DNA of 64,000 nucleotides from Bradyrhizobium nanningense (lineage in GTDB: Bacteria; Pseudomonadota; Alphaproteobacteria; Rhizobiales; Xanthobacteraceae). The position numbers were made by a program, and so were the translations under genes. This document shows positions 25,014 through 34,523 of the stretch, piece after piece. The notes beneath the pieces are model-generated. The model worked only from the letters and a program-made list of their open reading frames with translations, was not told the DNA's origin and searched no databases. The stretch is taken from contig NZ_LBJC01000028.1 in the NCBI RefSeq assembly GCF_004114535.1, positions 62,001 through 126,000 of the forward strand, written 5' to 3'. Each line of letters begins with the position of its first letter. Within the stretch, counting starts at the first letter, position 1.

Positions 25014-26303
25014 ATGCGCGGCTCGATGCATAAGTTGGCACCAGTAACCAATCGGGGTCACCGAAGCGGAGCACTGCGGTTGGCATTTCTATCTGCGGTG
25101 GCTTCCCTGGTGGTTTCGTTTGCCGCGGCGGCCGCTCCGATTCCCCTTTACAATATTTACCGAACAGAGGACGGATTCACTAACGCCGACATCTCGATGG
25201 CCGTCGTCGCCTATGCCCTCGGCACCATCGCCGCGTTGTTGGTGCTAGGACGACTGTCCAATCATCTGGGCCGCCGGCTCACTGCGATCACTAGCCTCAG
25301 CCTTCTGCTGCTGGGCTGTCTGTTGTTGCTGAATGTGCACGATATCGAGACCCTGCTAGGCGGTCGGCTCCTCGTGGGCATCGGTACCGGGGTGGCCGGC
25401 AGCAGCCTGACCTCCTACATCGTCGATGCCGCACCCAGCAGGCCAGAATGGCTGGCGTCCGTCGTCTCCAGCCAAGGACCGATGCTCGGCGTCGCTGTCG
25501 GCGCCATCGCCTCCGGCGTCCTAGTCCAGTTCGGCCCCTGGCCACGCGACCTCATTTACCTCGCTTGCGTCTCCTTCCTATTGCTGTCTGCTGCACTCAT
25601 AAGCGTCAGTCCGGAAACAGCACCGCCGATGCCGGGCGCTTGGCGATCGCTGTTGCCTAGGGTCAGCGTACCGGACCGGGTCAGGCATCTGCTTCCTGTC
25701 GCGGCGGCGGTGTTCCTGACGACCTGGGCGAGCGGTGGCTTCTATCAAGCGTTCATGCCTGCGCTTGTCGAAGATCAACTCCACACCCGGAGCCCGATGA
25801 TCCTCGGACTGGTGTTCGCCTCCTATATGACCCCCAGCGTTCTCGGCTCTCCCATCGGGGGTCGGTTCACATCTGCGGTAGCCCAACGCGTCGGTATGAT
25901 CACCTTCTTGGCCGGAATGGTCGGCATCAGCATTGCGATTACCCACGGCACGCTGGTGTTGCTCGTCATCGCGACCACGGTCGCCGGCGCCGGTCAAGGC
26001 ATCGCGATCAGCGCCGCCACACGCGGTCTGTTGCACGGCAGCACCCTTGCCGAGCGGGCACCAATCTTCAGCGCGATCTACCTTCTCTGCTACAGCGGCG
26101 CCGCGTTCCCGAGCCTCATCTCCGGGCAACTTTCCAACGTGTTCTCGCTGCCGCAGATCGCGCTCGGATACGGCGGACTTGCCGTCATCGCCACACTGTT
26201 CACCCTTCTCGGTGCTCGCAATCCGCACACCGACAGGACGGGGAACAGCACGTCCGAGGGGGCGAACACTACCGGTTCACCCGAACGGAGAACAGTGTCA
26301 TGA
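25014..26303 (+). CDS. MFS transporter
   Basis: This is a major facilitator superfamily transporter of 429 residues with about 12 hydrophobic segments. Motif A appears as LGRLSNHLGRRLTAI (about residues 78-92), GGRLLVGIGTGVAG follows in helix 4, and helix 5 contains GPMLGVAVGAI. It most resembles drug or metabolite exporters; the substrate cannot be told. It is the first gene of a cluster with an oxidoreductase, a glutathione transferase and a PNPOx-like protein, which suggests a role in handling toxic electrophiles. Confidence 0.85.
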   Translation: MRGSMHKLAPVTNRGHRSGALRLAFLSAVASLVVSFAAAAAPIPLYNIYRTEDGFTNADISMAVVAYALGTIAALLVLGRLSNHLGRRLTAITSLSLLLLGCLLLLNVHDIETLLGGRLLVGIGTGVAGSSLTSYIVDAAPSRPEWLASVVSSQGPMLGVAVGAIASGVLVQFGPWPRDLIYLACVSFLLLSAALISVSPETAPPMPGAWRSLLPRVSVPDRVRHLLPVAAAVFLTTWASGGFYQAFMPALVEDQLHTRSPMILGLVFASYMTPSVLGSPIGGRFTSAVAQRVGMITFLAGMVGISIAITHGTLVLLVIATTVAGAGQGIAISAATRGLLHGSTLAERAPIFSAIYLLCYSGAAFPSLISGQLSNVFSLPQIALGYGGLAVIATLFTLLGARNPHTDRTGNSTSEGANTTGSPERRTVS

Positions 26304-26368
26304 GAATCGTCGCTGTCCTAGGCGCCGCCCTATCCGGATTGAAGCGCAGGTTATTCGCCGGAACATAG
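26300..26368 (+). pseudogene. 22-codon remnant of a following gene
   Basis: The frame overlaps the MFS stop by ATGA and reads MRIVAVLGAALSG before ending at a TAG. The start resembles the first strand of an NAD(P)-binding Rossmann protein, which would fit the operon, but too little remains for a firm call. Confidence 0.25.
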
Positions 26369-26403
26369 CCGGCGATGAGACGAATGAAAGAGGAGATCAT
26401 TCC

Positions 26404-27321
26404 ATGAAAGCGATCGTTGTGACGGACCAGGCTGCCGGGACGGCCGGGATGAAGTTGGTGGAACGGCCCAAGCCGCAGGCAGCGATAAACGACGTCATCG
26501 TTCAGGTTCATGCGTCTGGATTCACCTCGGGTGAGCTGACGTGGCCTTCGACCTGGACCGATCGCCTCGACCGTGACCGGTCGCCGACGATTCCCGGCCA
26601 GGAGCTGGCAGGTGTTGTCACCGCTCTCGGCTATGGCACGACCGGACTGTCGGTGGGACAACGGGTGTTCGGTCTGTCGGACTCTTATCGCAGCGGCACC
26701 CTGGCCGAGTATGTGGCCGTGGAGGCACGCAATCTCGCGCCGCTTCCGGGCGACGTCGAGTTCTCCGTGGGTGCCGCCGTGGCGATGCCGGGCCTGACCG
26801 CTTGGCAGGGACTGTTCGTGCACGGTCGCCTTCAGGCAGGGCAGAGCGTTCTCGTGCACGGCGCGGCCGGCGCAGTCGGCTCAATGGTGACGCAGCTCGC
26901 ACGAGAGGCCGGCGCCTACGTCATCGGCACGGGACGCCCCGCCGACCGTCAGAAGGCGCTCGACTTCGGTGCGCGGGAGTTCGTCGACCTCGAGAACGAC
27001 GATCTCGAAGGCGTAGGTGGGGTCCATCTTGTTTTCGACGTCATCGGCGGCGACATCGGGAAGCGGTCGGCCGCCTTGGTTCGAACCGGAGGAACGCTGG
27101 TAAGCATCGCCGGGCCGACCGAAGCGCGGCCCGCCAACGGCTTGGCGATCGACTTTGTTCTGGTGTCCGATCGCGTCCAACTGAGTGAGATCATCCAGCG
27201 GGTACGGGACGGACGGTTGCGTACAAACATCGGTAACATCGCGACCCTTGACGAAGCAGTCGCCGCTTTCAATCCGACGCGGCGGAACAGCGGGAAGACG
27301 ATCATCCGAGTTCGGCCGTGA
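26404..27321 (+). CDS. NADP-dependent quinone oxidoreductase-like enzyme (copy 1)
   Basis: This is a zinc-free medium-chain dehydrogenase/reductase of the quinone oxidoreductase type, 305 residues. The N-terminal GroES-like domain includes PGQELAGVVTALG and VGQRVFGL; the Rossmann domain has VLVHGAAGAVGSMVTQLAR with the cofactor-binding glycines, and a C-terminal GKTIIRVRP end. No structural zinc cysteines are present. Such enzymes reduce quinones or reactive alkenals with NADPH. A second copy about 80% identical by eye lies at 51171-52088 in the opposite orientation. AGAGGAG precedes the ATG. Confidence 0.9.
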   Translation: MKAIVVTDQAAGTAGMKLVERPKPQAAINDVIVQVHASGFTSGELTWPSTWTDRLDRDRSPTIPGQELAGVVTALGYGTTGLSVGQRVFGLSDSYRSGTLAEYVAVEARNLAPLPGDVEFSVGAAVAMPGLTAWQGLFVHGRLQAGQSVLVHGAAGAVGSMVTQLAREAGAYVIGTGRPADRQKALDFGAREFVDLENDDLEGVGGVHLVFDVIGGDIGKRSAALVRTGGTLVSIAGPTEARPANGLAIDFVLVSDRVQLSEIIQRVRDGRLRTNIGNIATLDEAVAAFNPTRRNSGKTIIRVRP

Positions 27322-27589
27322 CGAAAGAGCGAAGGCGACCGTTTCTCCGCTCCCACGTAGATTGTCGGCGCCTTCCTCGCAGGCCCGTGTGCGCGTCGGA
27401 GCAGGCAGCGCCTATCCATCCCGTCGTCTCTCAGCTGATCTCACGGTCGTGCCCGGCTACTCATACCTTACCGAGGCCGTATCGTTGCCTGCTTTCCAGG
27501 ATGCGCCAGCGGGGCAGCTCGACTCACACACTGGTGGAGGATTCGCCCAGTCCCGGCCCGTTGCGGCCCGCTTATCTAGGAGGAAGAAA

Positions 27590-28285
27590 GTGACAGTCGA
27601 TCACCCAATTTTTGCGCGCTGGCCGGCGCAGTACCCCGATCGGCTGCAGCTCTTTTCCACCCCCACGCCCAATGGAGTGAAGGTCGGCATCATGCTTGAG
27701 GAAACGAGCCTTGCTTACGAGCCGCATCGGATCGACATCATGGCGAACGAAACCCAAGACCCGGCCTTTCTCGCACTCAACCCAAACGGAAAGATTCCCG
27801 CAATCTACGACCCTGATGGGCCGAGCGGAACGCCGCTCGCGCTGTTCGAATCGGGCGCGATCCTCCTCTACCTTGCCGACAAGACCGGACAATTCATCTC
27901 GGCCGATCCAAACACTCGCTATGAAACAATCCAGTGGCTGATGTGGCAGATGGGCGGAGTCGGGCCGATGTTCGGCCAGGTCGGCTTCTTCAACAAATTC
28001 GCCGGTAAGGCCTACGAAGACAAGCGCCCGCGCGACCGCTACGCAACTGAATCAGCGCGGCTACTCGGCGTCCTAGACCAACGGCTCGCCGGCCGCGACT
28101 GGGTGATGGGCGCAGACTACAGCATCGCCGATATTTCGCTGCTCGGCTGGGTACGCAACTTGATCAGCTTCTACGAAGCACGCGATCTCGTCGGCTTCGA
28201 CCGCTTTCTTCATGTGCAGTCGTGGCTCACCCGTGGCCTCACTCGGCCGGCGGTGCAGCGCGGACTGCAAGTGACGGCAGCCTAG
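27590..28285 (+). CDS. Glutathione S-transferase, GstB/YfcG (nu) type
   Basis: This 231-residue protein has an N-terminal thioredoxin-like domain (FSTPTPNGVKV, with Asn in the catalytic position of nu-class enzymes; LNPNGKIPAI with the cis-proline; ESGAILLYLAD binding glutathione) and an all-helical C-terminal domain (DQRLAGRDWVMGADYSIADI). The GTG start at 27590 has a perfect AGGAGG eight bases upstream; the in-frame region before it is not protein-like. It likely conjugates or reduces substrates with glutathione, in step with the neighbouring oxidoreductase. Confidence 0.92.
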   Translation: MTVDHPIFARWPAQYPDRLQLFSTPTPNGVKVGIMLEETSLAYEPHRIDIMANETQDPAFLALNPNGKIPAIYDPDGPSGTPLALFESGAILLYLADKTGQFISADPNTRYETIQWLMWQMGGVGPMFGQVGFFNKFAGKAYEDKRPRDRYATESARLLGVLDQRLAGRDWVMGADYSIADISLLGWVRNLISFYEARDLVGFDRFLHVQSWLTRGLTRPAVQRGLQVTAA

Positions 28286-28310
28286 AAGGCTCCCCAAGAA
28301 CTAGGAGAGG

Positions 28311-28787
28311 ATGTCTATGATTGAAATCACCGCCGACATTGAGGCAATCATCAAACAGGTAATATTGTCGTTTGTCGCGACAGTCAACGAGGATGGAACG
28401 CCCAATCTTTCGCCGAAGGCCTCTTTGACCGCCAGAAACGGCGTTCTCTACTTCGCCGACATCGCCTCGCCTCGGACGATATTGAACTTGAAGCGCAATC
28501 CCGCCGTCGAAATTAACGTAGTCGACATCTTCCAAAGGCGCGGCTATCGATTCAAGGGCCGCGGGTTGATACTGCCGCCAGAAGATGACGAGTCCTTGAC
28601 GATCGCCAACTGGGTTCGGGCGACGAATGGCCTAGAGTATCCTGTCGATCACGTTGTCAAAATCGAAACCAGTTCAATCAGCCCGTTGCTGTCTCCAGCC
28701 CATGTCTTTGCTCGCCCTGCTCGAAGTCAGGACGAAATCAGGAGCACCTACTATCAAAAATACGGTGTGAAGCCCATCGGGACATAA
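28311..28787 (+). CDS. Pyridoxamine 5'-phosphate oxidase-like flavoprotein
   Basis: This 158-residue protein has the split-barrel FMN-binding fold: FVATVNEDGTPNLSPKAS near the N-terminus, then LYFADIASPRTILNLKRNPAVEINVVD, the usual strand-helix-strand of general-stress and PNPOx-like proteins. A specific substrate cannot be assigned. AGGAGAGG precedes the start codon; a second ATG lies two codons later. It is the last gene of the detoxification cluster. Confidence 0.85.
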   Translation: MSMIEITADIEAIIKQVILSFVATVNEDGTPNLSPKASLTARNGVLYFADIASPRTILNLKRNPAVEINVVDIFQRRGYRFKGRGLILPPEDDESLTIANWVRATNGLEYPVDHVVKIETSSISPLLSPAHVFARPARSQDEIRSTYYQKYGVKPIGT

Positions 28788-29190
28788 GTGCAGGCTCCGC
28801 GAGAACAAAGACCGGGCGATCAAAGCGTAGATGGCGAGCAACCTCGCGCCCGAAATCGCATAACGAGTAAACCGTAAGGATAGTGATCGGCGGCACTGGC
28901 GCGGCGTCACCCAAAATAGCCGTCAATACTGTCACCGGAGAGGGCCAAACAAGCCCACGGCGCACAGGGGTGATCGACGAGTCTCCCTGTTGTGACCGCC
29001 TTACTCGCCGCCTTCGGCGAATACTCCGCTCCCAAACAGAAATTGATCACGACCGCCTAGGTCCCTGGGCCGCGCTTATCTCAATCCGTCCTTGCGGATC
29101 TCCTCAAGCTGCTTAGATCCCGGCAAATTTGCTCCTCGCTAGTCGCTCGCAGAGTCGCGGAACGTCTCAGAGCACGATCGGCCCGCGGCC
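28788..29190. other. Gene-free stretch
   Basis: I see no gene, hairpin or repeat of note here. Confidence 0.4.
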
Positions 29191-29400
29191 CTAAGCTCCC
29201 CTTCCATCCCTTTTTCCGAGCACGCAGCGCCATGCGGCAAGGCGCTCAGTCGGATGCTGATTCATCCAGTCGGCTAGCTGCGGTGCGCCCATCAGGCAGG
29301 ACTGCATCGAGACGTCAGCGAAGTTCGAGGTCGTGACCGTCTGTTCGTGGCAATTTGTGGGAGAAGACAAACTGCAGAGCACTGCGATAATCGCGATCAT
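29191..29400 (-). CDS. Small exported or membrane protein with two conserved cysteines
   Basis: This is a 69-residue protein with a short hydrophobic N-terminus (MIAIIAVLCSL), the segment SMQSCLMGAPQLADWM, and a second cysteine in AAWRCVLGKR. The two cysteines could form a disulfide in the periplasm. Its ATG overlaps the stop of the gene at 29397-29585 (ATGA), so both are translated together. A decayed relative lies at 18116-18274. No family name is known to me. Confidence 0.65.
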   Translation of the reverse strand: MIAIIAVLCSLSSPTNCHEQTVTTSNFADVSMQSCLMGAPQLADWMNQHPTERLAAWRCVLGKRDGRGA

Positions 29401-29585
29401 GATACCTCCTCATCGCCGCGATCGACTTCTGCACCGATGGGCATACAGTTCGCGGATGCATCGTCCCGCTGCTCGCGGACGGGATCGGTTGGCGGAAAGG
29501 CACTGTCGTAGATGGCTCGGGGATCTCGAATAAGCCGAGCCCGCTGTTGCTCGGACTTTGGAACAAATCGCCTAACCTCTCCCAT
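29397..29585 (-). CDS. Small conserved-type protein, function unknown
   Basis: The 62-residue product starts MGEVRRFVPKSEQQRARLIR and contains DPRAIYDSAFPPTDP. It is hydrophilic and charged, without membrane segments. A GAGGAG site lies nine bases before the ATG, and the stop overlaps the next gene by ATGA. The sequence looks like a genuine small rhizobial protein, but I cannot assign a function. Confidence 0.65.
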   Translation of the reverse strand: MGEVRRFVPKSEQQRARLIRDPRAIYDSAFPPTDPVREQRDDASANCMPIGAEVDRGDEEVS

Positions 29586-29732
29586 GTTCTACTCCTCATA
29601 TGATGTGTTGATCCTCACTCAAGTCGCGTCGTCCCTGATATCGAGTTCGAAGGCCACGGGACAGTAACTTGGGGATAAACAACTAGCGACGCGGCGAATG
29701 TTGTAAGACAGCGGTCGTTAAGTTCGGTCGAC

Positions 29733-30968
29733 TTAGTACGCCATGGCACTGCTTTCCACCGCGCGATCGAAGCGATCGGCGTAGATGTAGAGCGGACGGG
29801 CCGTGCCTTCCACGACTTCGCGGGAAATCACGACTTCTTCCACACCTTCCAGGCCCGGCAGATCGAACATGGTCTCGAGCAGGATCGCTTCGAGGATCGA
29901 ACGCAGACCGCGCGCGCCGGTCTTGCGCTCGATCGCCTTGCGGGCGACCGCGCCAAGCGCCTCGTCGGCGAAGGTCAGCTCGATGTTCTCCATTTCGAAC
30001 AGCCGCTGGTACTGTTTCACCAGCGCGTTCTTCGGCTCTGTGAGGATCTTCTTCAGTGAAGTCTCGTCGAGATCCTCGAGCGTCGCGACGACGGGCAGAC
30101 GGCCGACGAACTCGGGGATAAGACCGTACTTCAGGAGATCTTCGGGCTCGACGTGGCGGAAGATCTCGCCGGTACGGCGGTCTTCCGGCGCCATCACCTG
30201 GGCCGCGAAACCGATCGAGGTCGAGCGCCCGCGCGCCGAGATGATCTTCTCGAGGCCGGCAAACGCGCCGCCGCAGATGAACAGGATGTTGGTGGTGTCC
30301 ACCTGCAGGAACTCCTGCTGGGGATGCTTGCGGCCGCCCTGCGGCGGGACCGAAGCCACCGTGCCTTCCATGATCTTCAGCAGTGCCTGCTGCACGCCCT
30401 CACCCGACACGTCGCGCGTGATCGAGGGATTGTCGGACTTGCGACTGATCTTGTCGATTTCGTCGATGTAGACGATGCCGCGCTGGGCCCGCTCGACATT
30501 GTAGTCGGCAGCCTGGAGCAGCTTCAGGATGATGTTCTCGACGTCCTCGCCGACATAGCCGGCTTCGGTCAGCGTGGTCGCATCCGCCATGGTGAAGGGC
30601 ACGTCGAGGATGCGGGCGAGCGTCTGCGCGAGCAGCGTCTTGCCCGAGCCGGTCGGACCGATCAGCAGGATGTTCGACTTCGCGAGCTCGACATCGTTGT
30701 GCTTGGTCTGGTGGTTGAGGCGCTTGTAGTGGTTGTGCACCGCGACCGACAGGACCTTCTTCGCATGGCTCTGGCCGATGACGTAGTCATCGAGCACCTT
30801 GCAGATTTCCTTCGGCGTCGGAATGCCGTCGCGCGACTTGACCAGCGAGGACTTGTTCTCCTCGCGGATGATGTCCATGCAGAGCTCGACGCACTCGTCG
30901 CAGATGAAGACCGTGGGACCCGCGATCAGTTTCTGAAGTGCATTGTTGGAGAGTGAATGAACCGCCAT
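29733..30968 (-). CDS. clpX: ClpX-like AAA+ unfoldase lacking half of the zinc-binding domain
   Basis: ClpX unfolds proteins and feeds them to the ClpP protease. The AAA+ body is intact: Walker A GPTGSGKT, Walker B IVYIDEID, the pore loop GYVGEDVE, RKHPQQEF, arginine finger region and C-terminal RSILEAILLETMFDLP. The N-terminus is abnormal: in place of the usual start with LYCSFCGKSQHEVR it reads MAVHSLSNNALQ directly before KLIAGPTVFICDECVELC. Only the second cysteine pair of the zinc-binding domain remains, so zinc binding and dimerisation of that domain should fail. The ATG at 30968 has GAGG upstream; an ATG at 31016 is an alternative. It is high-GC like a core gene, and no clpP or lon neighbour is present, so this is a truncated extra copy. 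Confidence 0.92.
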   Translation of the reverse strand: MAVHSLSNNALQKLIAGPTVFICDECVELCMDIIREENKSSLVKSRDGIPTPKEICKVLDDYVIGQSHAKKVLSVAVHNHYKRLNHQTKHNDVELAKSNILLIGPTGSGKTLLAQTLARILDVPFTMADATTLTEAGYVGEDVENIILKLLQAADYNVERAQRGIVYIDEIDKISRKSDNPSITRDVSGEGVQQALLKIMEGTVASVPPQGGRKHPQQEFLQVDTTNILFICGGAFAGLEKIISARGRSTSIGFAAQVMAPEDRRTGEIFRHVEPEDLLKYGLIPEFVGRLPVVATLEDLDETSLKKILTEPKNALVKQYQRLFEMENIELTFADEALGAVARKAIERKTGARGLRSILEAILLETMFDLPGLEGVEEVVISREVVEGTARPLYIYADRFDRAVESSAMAY

Positions 30969-31040
30969 CGCGGCCTCAAACCAAGTCAAGCTGGTCATAA
31001 GCGGGAACATGATCATCCGAGAGCCCCGAGGTGGTGAGGG

Positions 31041-31349
31041 TCAGCTGGTGCATTTCGTTGCAAACAGGTCGCCGAAAGCGTTGATCACGGAATTAAGCGT
31101 AGTAAACATCCGCGCGCCGCCGACGCGGTCGGCGGCGGCTTGCCGCAGCATCTCGGACTCATAAAATGAAGCGGCGTAGGCGCGGCAAGTCTTCCCATTG
31201 GCGGTCGCATTATCTGGTTTGCCCGGGACGATCCCCGAGACCACGCGAGCGCCATCAACATCCTTGTTTAATTTTCGCTCCGCCGCAAACCCTGGAATTG
31301 CAGATACATTGATCAGAGCAGAAGCGATGAGAACAATTATAATCCTCAT
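31041..31349 (-). CDS. Small exported protein, function unknown
   Basis: This 102-residue protein has a clear signal peptide (MRIIIVLIASALINVSAIPGFAAE, cut after FAA). The mature part holds two cysteines, one in GKTCRAYAASFYESEMLRQAAA and one at the C-terminus (TKCTS), which could pair. No family recognised. It lies just upstream of clpX on the same strand. A GGAGG-like GGGAGG precedes the start. Confidence 0.7.
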   Translation of the reverse strand: MRIIIVLIASALINVSAIPGFAAERKLNKDVDGARVVSGIVPGKPDNATANGKTCRAYAASFYESEMLRQAAADRVGGARMFTTLNSVINAFGDLFATKCTS

Positions 31350-31948
31350 GAGCGACCTCCCGAACGCGAGTTATCGCGACGAGACTTGCATTTCTGCCGG
31401 CCTGATTTCCATTGGACGTGGGTTGTCCGATGGTACCGCTGTCGTCGCGCGACATAAACTTTGGCTTAGAACGGCGAGTGACTGTTTCGGATTCCGGCGA
31501 GGGACCGCCCTATCCCTCTTAGCGATTTTATAGGCACATCCAATCGACAGCGGACCCGGTCGCCTGCAATTCTCGCGAATAGCCGCTTTTAGCTTGGCGC
31601 AACCAAAAGGCCCGGAATGCAGCTTAGCCGCGCCGAGCCAACCAACTCTTAATCCGATGAGCCTCGCTTCGAGTTGAGCGCGCACTCCTTGCAAGAGCGC
31701 TGCCCCCTGCGTTTTCCAGCGCGGAAGCCTAGTCGGTTCGGCAACAGCTCCAACGGTAAGCGCAGCTGTTGTCGAAGCTCAAGCTGCAGCCAAAAACTCA
31801 GGAACAATGCCAGAATCGTAGCCAGCTAAATGACCGACGGCGACGCTCCAGAAGCTTCCGGATGGCTCGCCTCCGTTAGCCGCTGGTCTATCATCGCCGC
31901 AATCACAGTAATGTCTCGCGCAACGTTCCCGGTGCCCGCGAGTTGCGC
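31350..31948. other. Gene-free stretch
   Basis: Chance frames only; nothing recognisable on either strand. Confidence 0.4.
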
Positions 31949-32410
31949 TCAGTTCTTGTAAGTCGATAGAGCTACTGAGGCGACGAAACAGTAGCCGCGT
32001 CCTGGGATGTTAATGATGAAGCGGTTCCCGCCCTGACCGTCACGCAGCGCGCGACGCAACGCTGACATATGAACCGTTAGGTTCGCCGGCTCAACAAAAA
32101 CATCCGGCCAAACGCGTACCATCAAGTCGTGCTTGCTGACCAACTCGCCGGGGCGTTCAAGCAAAGCAACCAGGATTTCCAGAGCGCGACTTCCGATCGG
32201 CACCGGCTTGTCATCTTCCAGCAAAAGGAACTGCGATCGAAGCAGGCGAAACGGTCCGAACGATACTTCTGTCGGCGTTGTGCCGGCTGGTTCAGTGCGT
32301 TGCTCGAAAAGCCGTCTGGCCGCATCCGGACGCTGAACGGCGCGTCTGGCGTTACGCTCCGGCTTGAAACGAAAGTGCTCTAAGCGCCCGAAAACCGCAG
32401 TCGATCGCAT
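31949..32410 (-). CDS. Winged-helix DNA-binding protein (OmpR/CadC-type domain)
   Basis: This 153-residue product has a Trans_reg_C winged helix at about residues 48-148: FGPFRLLRSQFLLLEDDKPV, SRALEILVALLERPGELVSK, LMVRVWPDVFVEPANLTVHM and INIPGRGYCFVA. Proteins with this particular domain are often the N-terminus of long ATPase/TPR regulators or pair with a receiver. Here it ends a few residues after the domain. It may be a stand-alone regulator or a truncated one. The first 45 residues are unlike the family, so the start is doubtful. Confidence 0.75.
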   Translation of the reverse strand: MRSTAVFGRLEHFRFKPERNARRAVQRPDAARRLFEQRTEPAGTTPTEVSFGPFRLLRSQFLLLEDDKPVPIGSRALEILVALLERPGELVSKHDLMVRVWPDVFVEPANLTVHMSALRRALRDGQGGNRFIINIPGRGYCFVASVALSTYKN

Positions 32411-33005
32411 TATGACCTCGCTCGCGTTTGCAGTGCTGATCCCCGCAACGATGCTAACGAGCGCAATCTGATGATTTGGAGGGCTGCGAGCTATTCCACA
32501 CGAGTGGCGCGTAATGACGGATTTGGTTGCGTTACCTAAACCTAAATTTACAAGCGGGGACGCGACTTCGGTCGGCGAAAGATTGTAAGTGCTCGAGATC
32601 TAGTCAGGCAGACTTCCCACGGATTAGTTCATTTCGTATGGCCGCGCGGCGCAAAATCAGAACAGTCACCACGAGAAACGTTTGAAGCTGCTGCAACTCT
32701 GCGGGAACTTCGTGATCAGTAACGATGTATAAGTGGCATTTTCCTGATTTGGTAATGCGAATCTCCTTCCGTAGATTCGCGGCATGCCGATGTACGATAG
32801 GGTCGGCGGTCCCTTCGTAGCAAGGATTCAATCGATGCTGTCCCCCCAAGTTCGCAACGGAACCGGCCCCCGTGAGCCAGCAGTTGCGCAGGAAAGGTCG
32901 GCGGCGCAGCGCCCGCCGGCCTTTTCTCTTGGTGTACTTTGGAGATTGCGCAACGCTTAATACATCGATCGTGCGAACAGCGCGCATCGCGCAAAAAAGA
33001 GCCCC
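32411..33005. other. Gene-free stretch
   Basis: Two overlapping frames of about 90-127 codons on the minus strand are not recognisable and lack good start signals. Nothing else seen. Confidence 0.4.
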
Positions 33006-33641
33006 CTAAGAGCGTTGCGGCGTGTCAGACACCAGCTTGAGCCGATCAGCCATCCGGCCGAGCTCTGGAAGCGAACCGGCCTGCATCTTCTGCATCGCCC
33101 TGCTGCGATGCACCTTTACGGTAGCCTCGGCGATGCCGATATCGTGCGCAATCTGTTTACTCAGGCGGCCACGCGCTACCTGAATTACGATCTCGCGCTC
33201 CCGGGGGCTTAGGGAGGCGAAACGCTGCCTAAGAGAGACCAAGTCCTTGTCATTCTCTCGGCGCGCGCTGTCGCGCGCTAACCCAAGCTGAACGGCGTCG
33301 AGAAGATCCTGGTCGCGGAACGGCTTAGTCAGAAACTCGATCGCACCCCGCTTCATTGCCTGCACAGACATCGGTATGTCGCCGTGACCGGTGACAAATA
33401 TGATCGGAATCTCCCGGTTCGCCGCGGCTAGCTCGCGCTGGAAATCGAGGCCGCTTTGGCCGGGCAATCTGATATCGAGCACCAGGCAGGTGGGACAATC
33501 CGGTGGATCGGATTTGAGGAAGTCGGAAATCGAGGCAAATAGCTGAACGTTAATGCCGAGGGATCGCAGCAGGCGCCCGACCGACGCGCGGAGATCCGGA
33601 TCGTCGTCGATGACCAACACCGTGGAGGTTGCCTCAGACAT
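33006..33641 (-). CDS. FixJ-family response regulator (receiver plus LuxR-type HTH)
   Basis: From the ATG at 33641 the protein has 211 residues: a receiver domain with IDDD (11-14), phospho-acceptor Asp56 in LVLDIRLPG and Lys in LTKPF, then an NarL/FixJ helix-turn-helix with LSPREREIVIQVARGRLSKQ and EATVKVHRSRAMQKM. This is the NodW/FixJ subfamily, typical of rhizobia. An upstream ATG (33680) adds 13 residues that do not match. No kinase is adjacent; the large hybrid kinase at 34882-41196 is a candidate partner. Confidence 0.9.
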   Translation of the reverse strand: MSEATSTVLVIDDDPDLRASVGRLLRSLGINVQLFASISDFLKSDPPDCPTCLVLDIRLPGQSGLDFQRELAAANREIPIIFVTGHGDIPMSVQAMKRGAIEFLTKPFRDQDLLDAVQLGLARDSARRENDKDLVSLRQRFASLSPREREIVIQVARGRLSKQIAHDIGIAEATVKVHRSRAMQKMQAGSLPELGRMADRLKLVSDTPQRS

Positions 33642-33927
33642 CGCCGCCACTCGGAAGAGATCGCGAAAATCGGCCTGCATACCGCCTTGCGGGCTCCGCA
33701 GACCTCGCTTTTTTTAATCCCAATCCTGAAACCTGAACAGTCCTTTTCTTGAGGATGCGCAGCGGGTCCGCCATAGCACGCACGCTGAGCCCACCTCGGC
33801 TCGCGTCCGAGCTCTGATCGACTTTCGACCGCGTCGCCTTGCAATCATTTAGTCCACCATGGTTCCAGCCTCCGCTGAGCAAAGCCCGAGTCTCTTCACC
33901 GGTCGCTTTTTTGCGGAATCCGACGCG

Positions 33928-34149
33928 TCATGACACGCTCGCGTGGTTTTCAGGTGGCCGTTCAAGAGCAATTTGGAACCAGCCCATCCAACTGTGGTCA
34001 CTTTGGCGACGCTCCTTGAAGCGATCGACGCACTTCCTGGAACAAAGCGGCGTTCGCCAACAATAGTGCCGAACGAGACCAAACTTGCCCTCACAGACTG
34101 CGCATCGCATGGCCTTCTCAGAACAGTGGCTTTCGCGGCGGTAAGGCAT
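33928..34149 (-). CDS. Small cysteine-rich (zinc-binding-like) protein
   Basis: The 73-residue product from the ATG at 34149 starts MPYRRESHCSEKAMRCAVCE and continues with HYCWRTPLCSRKC. Its cysteines are arranged as CxxC followed by CxxxxxxCxxxC, likely a zinc site. The start is supported by AAGGAG eight bases upstream; an earlier in-frame ATG lacks a site. I have seen similar small proteins in Bradyrhizobium but know no function. Confidence 0.7.
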   Translation of the reverse strand: MPYRRESHCSEKAMRCAVCEGKFGLVRHYCWRTPLCSRKCVDRFKERRQSDHSWMGWFQIALERPPENHASVS

Positions 34150-34523
34150 TTGTCTTCTCCTTTTCGCCTGTGCGCATTTCGGATGCACCAAGACTAAGAG
34201 GAATGTCACCAACCGCTCAATTGATCACGAGTTAAGCTCGATACTCCAAAAGGGGCGGAACGATCATACCAAGGCTTAGGATAGGCGGACGCTTCTTAAA
34301 GTCGTCCGGTGCGATCCCGCGGCCGCTTTCGTCCCGCGGTCGCCTCGATTAACAGCCATGCCGGATTAGCGTTGCCATCATTGTCCAGATAAACCAAAGT
34401 TTACGGGGCACTCACGGCACGCTGGTGGCATTCTCTGAGCTGGCAACCAATTCGGCGCGGAGCTCCACTACAATTGGATAGTTGTCTGCCCGTAGACGGG
34501 TCCAGCGAACGGCCATGGGCGGT
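34150..34523. other. Divergent promoter region
   Basis: This spacer separates the small cysteine-rich gene (minus) from the receiver gene (plus). No recognisable site was found. Confidence 0.35.
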
